Shown here in pieces: positions 58,862-64,000 of a DNA stretch of 64,000 nt. How positions within the stretch are numbered: position 1 is the stretch's first letter; the number at the start of each line of letters is the position of its first letter. The DNA is taken from NCBI RefSeq assembly GCF_003182155.1, contig NZ_QGTG01000007.1:310001-374000 (forward strand). The letters are read 5' to 3'. The notes below the pieces were generated by a model that was given only the letters and a program-made list of their open reading frames with translations, made no database searches and was not told where the DNA came from. Origin of the DNA: Chitinophaga sp. S165. GTDB taxonomy: Bacteria; Bacteroidota; Bacteroidia; Chitinophagales; Chitinophagaceae. The position numbers were made by a program, and so were the translations under genes.

Positions 58862-60160
58862 ATGGTAGATGTTTTGCTGGGCCTACAATGGGGCGATGAA
58901 GGCAAAGGAAAGATTGTGGATTACTTTGCAGGTAAATACGATGTCATAGCCCGCTTTCAGGGTGGTCCCAACGCAGGGCATACGCTATATGTGGATGGCC
59001 AGAAGGTAGTATTACATACGATCCCTTCCGGTGTATTCCATAAAAACACCACTAACCTGATCGGTAATGGTGTGGTACTGGATCCCGTAACTTTCAAAAA
59101 AGAATGCGATAAGATCTCTTCTTTAGGCGTTGATCTGAAAAAGAATCTTTTTATTGCAGAAAGAACACATATTATTGTACCTTCTCATCGTGCTCTTGAT
59201 AAAGCTTCAGAAATATCAAAAGGCGTTGATAAGATCGGCTCAACCCTGAAGGGTATCGGACCGGCTTATATGGATAAAACAGGTCGTAATGGTCTGCGGG
59301 TAGGAGACGTATTACGCAGTGATTTTAATGAACGCTATAACAAGCTGAAAGAGAAACACCAGCACCTGCTGGCAGGATATGATTTCGGAGCAGAAGTAAA
59401 GGCTGAAATAGCAAAAGATATCGCTGAATGGGAAGCCGAATTCTTTGATGCGGTAAACTACCTGACGCAAATGAATATCGTTAACGGTGAATACTTTATT
59501 AACGATAAACTGAAAGCAGGCAAGAAGATCCTGGCGGAAGGCGCGCAGGGTAGCATGCTGGACGTGGACTTTGGAACATATCCGTTTGTTACTTCTTCAA
59601 GTACAATCTCTGCAGGCGTATGTTCCGGACTGGGAGTAGCGCCTAAATGGATAAAAGAAGTGATCGGTGTGACCAAAGCATATTGTACCCGTGTAGGTAG
59701 CGGACCATTCCCTACAGAACTGCATGATGCCACCGGCGAGAAGCTGCGTACAGAAGGTAATGAATTTGGCGCCACTACAGGACGTCCCCGCCGTTGCGGC
59801 TGGATTGACCTGGTAGCCCTGAATTATACCTGCATGCTGAGTGGTGTTACCCAGTTGGTAATGACAAAAAGTGATGTGCTGGATGCGTTCGATGAGGTGT
59901 ATGCATGTACTGCTTACGAGATCAATGGTCAGCAGACAAAAGCAATGCCTTACCAATTGAACGATGCTGAAGTAAAACCGATATGGGAGAAACATAAGGG
60001 TTGGAGTGATGAAACAGCCGCCAAAAGCAAGCATTTTAATGAATTGCCTGCCGAAATGAAATCGTTTGTAAAAGCAGTTGAAAGTTACCTTGAAGTACCT
60101 GTGAAATTTGTGTCCAATGGACCAGGCAGGGACCAGATCCTGGAGCAGGAAAATGCTTAA
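58862..60160 (+). CDS. purA: Adenylosuccinate synthetase
   Basis: A 432-residue enzyme joining IMP and aspartate, with GTP hydrolysis, in AMP synthesis. The P loop GDEGKGK (about 12-18), GGPNAGHTLY, the IMP loop GPAYMDKTGRNGLRVGD, and the signature QGSMLDVDFGTYPFVTSS (in outline) are present. The length is normal. It is a single transcription unit after rsh. Confidence 0.97.
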   Translation: MVDVLLGLQWGDEGKGKIVDYFAGKYDVIARFQGGPNAGHTLYVDGQKVVLHTIPSGVFHKNTTNLIGNGVVLDPVTFKKECDKISSLGVDLKKNLFIAERTHIIVPSHRALDKASEISKGVDKIGSTLKGIGPAYMDKTGRNGLRVGDVLRSDFNERYNKLKEKHQHLLAGYDFGAEVKAEIAKDIAEWEAEFFDAVNYLTQMNIVNGEYFINDKLKAGKKILAEGAQGSMLDVDFGTYPFVTSSSTISAGVCSGLGVAPKWIKEVIGVTKAYCTRVGSGPFPTELHDATGEKLRTEGNEFGATTGRPRRCGWIDLVALNYTCMLSGVTQLVMTKSDVLDAFDEVYACTAYEINGQQTKAMPYQLNDAEVKPIWEKHKGWSDETAAKSKHFNELPAEMKSFVKAVESYLEVPVKFVSNGPGRDQILEQENA

Positions 60161-60260
60161 AAAATTACGAAAAAAAATCGGCAAAAAAAATTTGGCTAAT
60201 ACAAAAAACTGTTAAAACTTTACGCAAAAGTAATACGCTAAAGACTTAAGTGAACCTATT

Positions 60261-60719
60261 ATGAAATCAAAATCTGATAACGAAAAAGAGACCAAAAAGA
60301 CGAGTTCTCCAAAGACTACGAAAGCCGCGCCTAAAGCTGCAAGTAAGCCAAAGAAGGAAGAGGAGGACGATGATGATGATCTGGATGAGGAGGAAACTCC
60401 CCGTAAGTCTGCTGCTTCTAAAAAATCAGATAAGCCGGCGTCAAAGTCAAAGAAGAAAAATGACGATGATGAAGATGATCTGGATGATGACGATGATGTA
60501 GATCTGGATGATGATGATGATAATTGGGGAAAAGGTGATGATGAGGACTATGATCCTGATTTCGAAGAGTTTGATATGCCTAAACCTAAGAGCAAACGTG
60601 GCCGCCCTGGTAAAAAGAGCGCAGATGACGATGATGATCTGGGCATTGATGACGAGTTCAAAGACATGGGTCTGTTCAACGACAGAGGTGGATTTGACGA
60701 TGACGATGACGATTTTTAA
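60261..60719 (+). CDS. AT-hook acidic low-complexity protein
   Basis: A 152-residue protein. A Lys/Ser/Ala-rich N-terminus (1-32) is followed by alternating acidic tracts (33-45, 68-90, 122-128, 146-151) and basic segments. Residues 111-119, SKRGRPGKK, form a canonical AT hook (RGRP core at 113-116). No globular domain. The pattern resembles eukaryotic chromatin-associated tails, and similar low-complexity proteins occur in Chitinophagaceae. A nucleoid-associated or RNA-associated role is likely but unproven. A strong hairpin lies after it. Confidence 0.75.
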   Translation: MKSKSDNEKETKKTSSPKTTKAAPKAASKPKKEEEDDDDDLDEEETPRKSAASKKSDKPASKSKKKNDDDEDDLDDDDDVDLDDDDDNWGKGDDEDYDPDFEEFDMPKPKSKRGRPGKKSADDDDDLGIDDEFKDMGLFNDRGGFDDDDDDF

Positions 60720-60782
60720 GCATTAAAAGCACGCATTATCAGGATATTTTACGGTTTCCCGGTTAATGATCCGAAATTATTT

Positions 60783-60832
60783 AAACAGCAAATGTTGAAT
60801 TGGAGTAATCAGTTCAACATTTGCTGTTTTTT
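60783..60832 (+). terminator. 17-bp terminator-like hairpin over the pabB start codon
   Basis: Perfect arms (60783-60799 with 60813-60829), a 13-base loop and six T (60827-60832). The pabB ATG (60792-60794) lies in the left arm, so the structure can act both as terminator of the upstream gene and as a block or attenuator of pabB. Confidence 0.75.
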
Positions 60833-62030
60833 GGATAATAATAACTACGCTTCCATCTATCACCAAAACGAAGCTATACTGGCCGCAGATGCGCTGGATA
60901 CACTGTCCTGCAATGCCGGTAATGCATTCGCCTCCCTGCTTCAATATCACAACACCTATCGCGACTGGCTATTCGGTCACCTTGCCTACGATCTCAAAAA
61001 TGAGACCTTTCCGGGCTTGTATTCTGATAATAAAGATGGTATAGGCTTTCCTGACCTGTTCTTCTTCAGGCCACGTATCGTCATGTTATTGCGTAATAAC
61101 GAGGTGCAGATAGGAGGGTGGGAAATGGACAAGGCAACCGCCCGTACTGTTTATGATGAATGCATCAAAGCAGCAGATCAGCAGATACAACAAATGCCGG
61201 CCGGTAAAGTACAGGCCCATCTTAGGAAAGAACAATATCTCAATGCCGTTACTAGCCTGCAGGAACACATACACCGGGGAGATTGTTATGAAGTGAATTT
61301 CTGCCGCGAGAATTTCATTGAAAATACCAGCGTACATCCCCTCTCTCTGTTTAGACGCCTGAATAGCGTTTCGCCTTCTCCATTTGCCGCTTATTATCGC
61401 ACAAATGATCTCTACCTGGTTTGCTCCAGTCCTGAACGTTTTATGCAGAAAAAAGGCCCTGTGGTCATTTCACAGCCCATTAAAGGCACTATCCGTCGTG
61501 CAGGAGATCCGGCAGCTGATGATGAACGCCGCAATGAACTACAGCGGAATAGTAAGGAAAGGGCTGAAAATGTAATGGTAGTGGACCTCGTGCGTAACGA
61601 CCTCTCTCATACTGCTACACGGGGTAGCGTTCAGGTAGCAGAGTTATTCGGCATCTATTCATTTGCGCAGGTGCATCACATGATCTCTACGGTGACGGCT
61701 ACCCTTGAAGCAGATGTGCCCTTTACCGCCGCCATCAGTCATGCGTTTCCGATGGGGTCTATGACGGGAGCGCCTAAATTAAGCGTGATGCAGCTGATAG
61801 AACAGTACGAGCAATCCCGTAGAGGACTGTTCTCTGGTGCTCTTGGCTATATCACACCGGATGGTGATTTTGACTTTAATGTGGTGATACGCAGCATGCT
61901 CTATAACGCCAGCCGCAAATACTTGTCCTTCCAGACCGGTTCGGCGATTACATATTATGCTGATCCCGTGAAGGAATGGGAAGAATGCCTGTTAAAGGCA
62001 GAAGCTATGAAAAATATACTGGAAGGATAA
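60792..62030 (+). CDS. pabB: Chorismate-binding enzyme, probable aminodeoxychorismate synthase component I
   Basis: A 412-residue chorismate-utilising protein. Motifs: PIKGTIRRAGDP, the catalytic ENVMVVDLVRNDLS, HHMISTVTATL, FPMGSMTGAPKL and GLFSGALGYI. This fits PabB or TrpE; the short length and lack of adjacent trp genes favour PabB, which makes the p-aminobenzoate precursor of folate. The N-terminus MLNWSNQFNICCFLDNN is used as start and resembles homologues; the ATG is buried in a terminator-like hairpin. Its end is 9 bp from a convergent gene. Confidence 0.85.
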   Translation: MLNWSNQFNICCFLDNNNYASIYHQNEAILAADALDTLSCNAGNAFASLLQYHNTYRDWLFGHLAYDLKNETFPGLYSDNKDGIGFPDLFFFRPRIVMLLRNNEVQIGGWEMDKATARTVYDECIKAADQQIQQMPAGKVQAHLRKEQYLNAVTSLQEHIHRGDCYEVNFCRENFIENTSVHPLSLFRRLNSVSPSPFAAYYRTNDLYLVCSSPERFMQKKGPVVISQPIKGTIRRAGDPAADDERRNELQRNSKERAENVMVVDLVRNDLSHTATRGSVQVAELFGIYSFAQVHHMISTVTATLEADVPFTAAISHAFPMGSMTGAPKLSVMQLIEQYEQSRRGLFSGALGYITPDGDFDFNVVIRSMLYNASRKYLSFQTGSAITYYADPVKEWEECLLKAEAMKNILEG

Positions 62031-62039
62031 CGTCGCAGA

Positions 62040-62969
62040 CTATTTGTCTTTTTCCTGGAAGATATTTTCCATCGCCGCCCGGATATCAGGATAAGAAAAT
62101 ACGAACCCTGTTTCCTGAATTTTTGCAGTAGATACACGGCAGCTTTTCAACACTTCAATACTCATTTCGCCCAACGCCATTTTTAAGGCAAATGACGGCA
62201 CATGTACAGGAATGAAGCTCTTGCCTTTAGCCTCCTGCGCCATGGTCATTACCAGCTCTTTATTCTGCACCGGATGTGGAGATGCCACATTGTAGATACC
62301 TTCCAGATTATGATTAACGATAGCACTCAGATAAATACGGGCCAGGTCATGAAGATGGATCCAGCTAACGAATTGCTCCCCGTTGCCCAAAATGGTGGCA
62401 AAGCCGAATTGTAGTGGTTTGTAGAACTCCTTTAGCGCTCCACCAGCAAGACTGAGTGCGATACCGGTGCGTAGGATCACTACTTTCTTCTGTAAATCCC
62501 GCATTTTCAGGATGCTGTTTTCCCAGGCTACACAGGTTGTGCCCAGAAAATCTTTTTCCGGTGGATCGTTCTCCGTAAAAGCAGGACCTCCTTTGTTTTC
62601 GCCATAGTATCCTATGCCGGAGGCGCTGATCACCTTTTTAACCTTATTAGGATGTTTGGATAGCGCTTTGAATAATAGTTCCGCACTCTGGGTACGGCTG
62701 TTCAGTATTTCTTTTTTACGGGCTGCAGTCCAGCGTTTATCGCCTACATTGGCACCCGCAAGATGGACAATGTAATCAGCCTGTTGTATAGCTGCTTCAT
62801 CAATTGTTTGCCGGGCAATGTCCCAATGGGCATAACTGACAAGCTCATTATCTGCACCGCCGCCATTACGCCGGCTCAGAATAATGACTTTATAACCAAC
62901 ATCTGTAAGCAACTTTGTAAGCGCCCGGCCCACGAGACCCGTGCCGCCGGTAATTAACACCGTATCCAT
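62040..62969 (-). CDS. TIGR01777 family NAD-dependent epimerase, second copy
   Basis: A 309-residue SDR starting at 62967-62969 (MDTVLITGGTGLVGRALT); a 26-residue extension lies over repeat DNA and is rejected. GGTGLVG is the NAD loop, with ISASGIGYYGENKG (catalytic Tyr) and the C-terminal DUF1731 motif SCRVSTAKIQETGFVFSYPD. The substrate is unknown. It shares layout with the copy at 13806-14750 but has no adjacent regulator. Confidence 0.88.
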   Translation of the reverse strand: MDTVLITGGTGLVGRALTKLLTDVGYKVIILSRRNGGGADNELVSYAHWDIARQTIDEAAIQQADYIVHLAGANVGDKRWTAARKKEILNSRTQSAELLFKALSKHPNKVKKVISASGIGYYGENKGGPAFTENDPPEKDFLGTTCVAWENSILKMRDLQKKVVILRTGIALSLAGGALKEFYKPLQFGFATILGNGEQFVSWIHLHDLARIYLSAIVNHNLEGIYNVASPHPVQNKELVMTMAQEAKGKSFIPVHVPSFALKMALGEMSIEVLKSCRVSTAKIQETGFVFSYPDIRAAMENIFQEKDK

Positions 62970-63000
62970 AAGCGTAAAAATACATAATTCAAGGTTAGAA

Positions 63001-63113
63001 ATTACGAATTGGAAGTGACGAATTACAGCAGTGCCGCCATTTCCCAAATAAAAGGGAAGCCAGACGGCCTGATGAAGGAAGATCGCCCCAATTCGTTATT
63101 CATAATTCGTAAT
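63001..63113. repeat. Inverted ATTACGAATT repeat upstream of the TIGR01777 gene
   Basis: ATTACGAATT at 63001-63010 is the exact complement of 63104-63113; a second ACGAATTA (63019) has a similar partner near 63090. It resembles the A/T-rich intergenic repeats elsewhere in the window. Confidence 0.5.
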
Positions 63114-63235
63114 TGCTTATTTTAGTGTTAGCATACAGGGATGCCCCACGTTTTCCTGCCCATGTTTCACAATGAATGATAGCGATTTACCGTTAAATCT
63201 ATATCCTAAACTTGCAACCTTTTAAAATATAAGCA

Positions 63236-64000
63236 ATGCGCATTCTATATCTCTATGCTTTACTGGTCTTATGGAGCGGGGCTGCAATAGCTCAGAAGGT
63301 TTCTTATACAGACCCGGAAAGGGACGATTACAAAAGCACGGAATTCGAAATTATCGGCAGGGTATCGGGAAATATACTGGTATACAAGAGCGATAGAGGT
63401 GATGGTGTCATTTCTATCTACGACAATTCCATGCAGCTGAAGAGTAGGGTAAAACTCGATTTTTTACCGAAAAAGTTGATCAGTGCTGACTTTATATCTT
63501 ACGGCGATAAAGTTTTCATGCTATATCAATTCCAACGTAAAGACGCGGTATACAGCTTCTGTGCTACCATGGATGGTAATGCCCGCTTTTCCGATGCTCC
63601 GGTAATGGTGGATTCTACCAGGATAGGATTTTATTCCAAAGACAATAAAGTGTATTCCGTAGAATATTCGGAAGACAAGAATAAGATCATGGTGTATAAG
63701 ATCAATCAGGATAAGGAGAACGATAACGTCTTCTATACATTCCTGTATGACAGCGCGTTTCATCTGATCAACAACAGCCGGGTATCTTTGCCGATGGAAA
63801 GCAAAAAATCTTTCTTAAGCAACTTCAATCTCACTAATGAAGGTGACCTGATCTTCAATAAACTGGAACGGACCAACAACAGAGATTACATCGTCAGCGG
63901 TAATCTGATCATTAAAAGGGCTGTAGTAGATTCTTTCGAAAATGTTTCTATGCAGTTGAAGACCCAGTTGCTGGACGAGGTGAAGATGAAGGTGGATAAC
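63236..64000 (+). CDS. Secreted protein, N-terminal part (runs off the window)
   Basis: The ATG at 63236 opens a frame of 255 codons to the edge without a stop. The signal peptide MRILYLYALLVLWSGAAIAQ is clear (cleavage near residue 19-20). The rest alternates short predicted beta strands and turns, such as NILVYKSDRGDGVISIYD, reminiscent of beta-propeller proteins. No family recognised. The expected position in the cell is periplasm or outside. Confidence 0.7.
   Translation, partial: MRILYLYALLVLWSGAAIAQKVSYTDPERDDYKSTEFEIIGRVSGNILVYKSDRGDGVISIYDNSMQLKSRVKLDFLPKKLISADFISYGDKVFMLYQFQRKDAVYSFCATMDGNARFSDAPVMVDSTRIGFYSKDNKVYSVEYSEDKNKIMVYKINQDKENDNVFYTFLYDSAFHLINNSRVSLPMESKKSFLSNFNLTNEGDLIFNKLERTNNRDYIVSGNLIIKRAVVDSFENVSMQLKTQLLDEVKMKVDN

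Noticed and set aside
59597..60184. 195-codon minus-strand open frame over purA
   Set aside because: Antisense to a fully supported purA gene; the composition is not protein-like.

Overview
The window is ordinary chromosome from a member of the Bacteroidota, most likely Chitinophagaceae and Chitinophaga-like. The main signs are: porT of the type IX secretion system directly behind ubiE; an isolated atpD-atpC pair with a short epsilon subunit; a MetRS with a C-terminal EMAP-type domain and a KVSTS loop; an EF-G paralogue with an altered GTPase site; several TAnnTTTG promoter boxes of the Bacteroidota type; and start codons preceded by A-rich sequence instead of Shine-Dalgarno sites. I see no rRNA, tRNA, CRISPR array, prophage or transposase. 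The genus is inferred, not proven.

Layout. 1-11.3 kb: end of an outer-membrane protein, a lipoprotein, DUF983, an MsbA-like exporter, the EF-G paralogue, comM, a MutS-core ATPase, dihydroorotase, then porT/ubiE with engB divergent. 11.9-24.8 kb: mostly minus-strand housekeeping genes (YkuK-like, CoA-binding, a TIGR01777 epimerase with a GbsR-type regulator, VOC protein, PDH E2, dnaX, M48 protease), a degenerate hybrid histidine kinase and a GNAT-like protein. 25.0-29.7 kb: an adaptor / MacB-like permease / TolC export operon without its own ATPase, ending in a small membrane-anchored protein. 29.7-30.5 kb: 0.8 kb of repeat-rich non-genic DNA. 30.5-44.5 kb: GNAT, a DUF6600 lipoprotein, atpDC, YqgE, an RprX-like kinase, a ThiF-like protein, an alpha/beta hydrolase, LD-carboxypeptidase, metG, a PemK/MazF-like toxin with an unusual upstream partner, gpmA. 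44.7-64.0 kb: PepSY protein, a beta-oxidation multienzyme, an ABC-2 exporter, surE, lpxB, GH29 fucosidase, an RprY-like regulator, 2H phosphoesterase, Rel/Spo, purA, an AT-hook acidic protein, pabB, a second TIGR01777 epimerase and the start of a secreted protein.

The most interesting points are regulatory or concern altered catalytic residues. (1) A 17-bp perfect hairpin followed by six T lies over the start codon of pabB. (2) A10 in dnaX sits where both shifted frames stop within four codons, suggesting a gamma product. (3) Matching CTTTCA-N8-TGAAA sites lie upstream of the GbsR-type regulator and of the next gene. (4) A hybrid kinase has Gln in place of the phospho-acceptor His. (5) A PemK-like toxin overlaps an unrecognised 160-residue helical protein. 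(6) An 11-bp tandem repeat and two large inverted repeats fill the 29.7-30.5 kb gap. (7) A promoter-plus-hairpin arrangement could encode a small RNA upstream of yqgE. None of these was tested computationally here.
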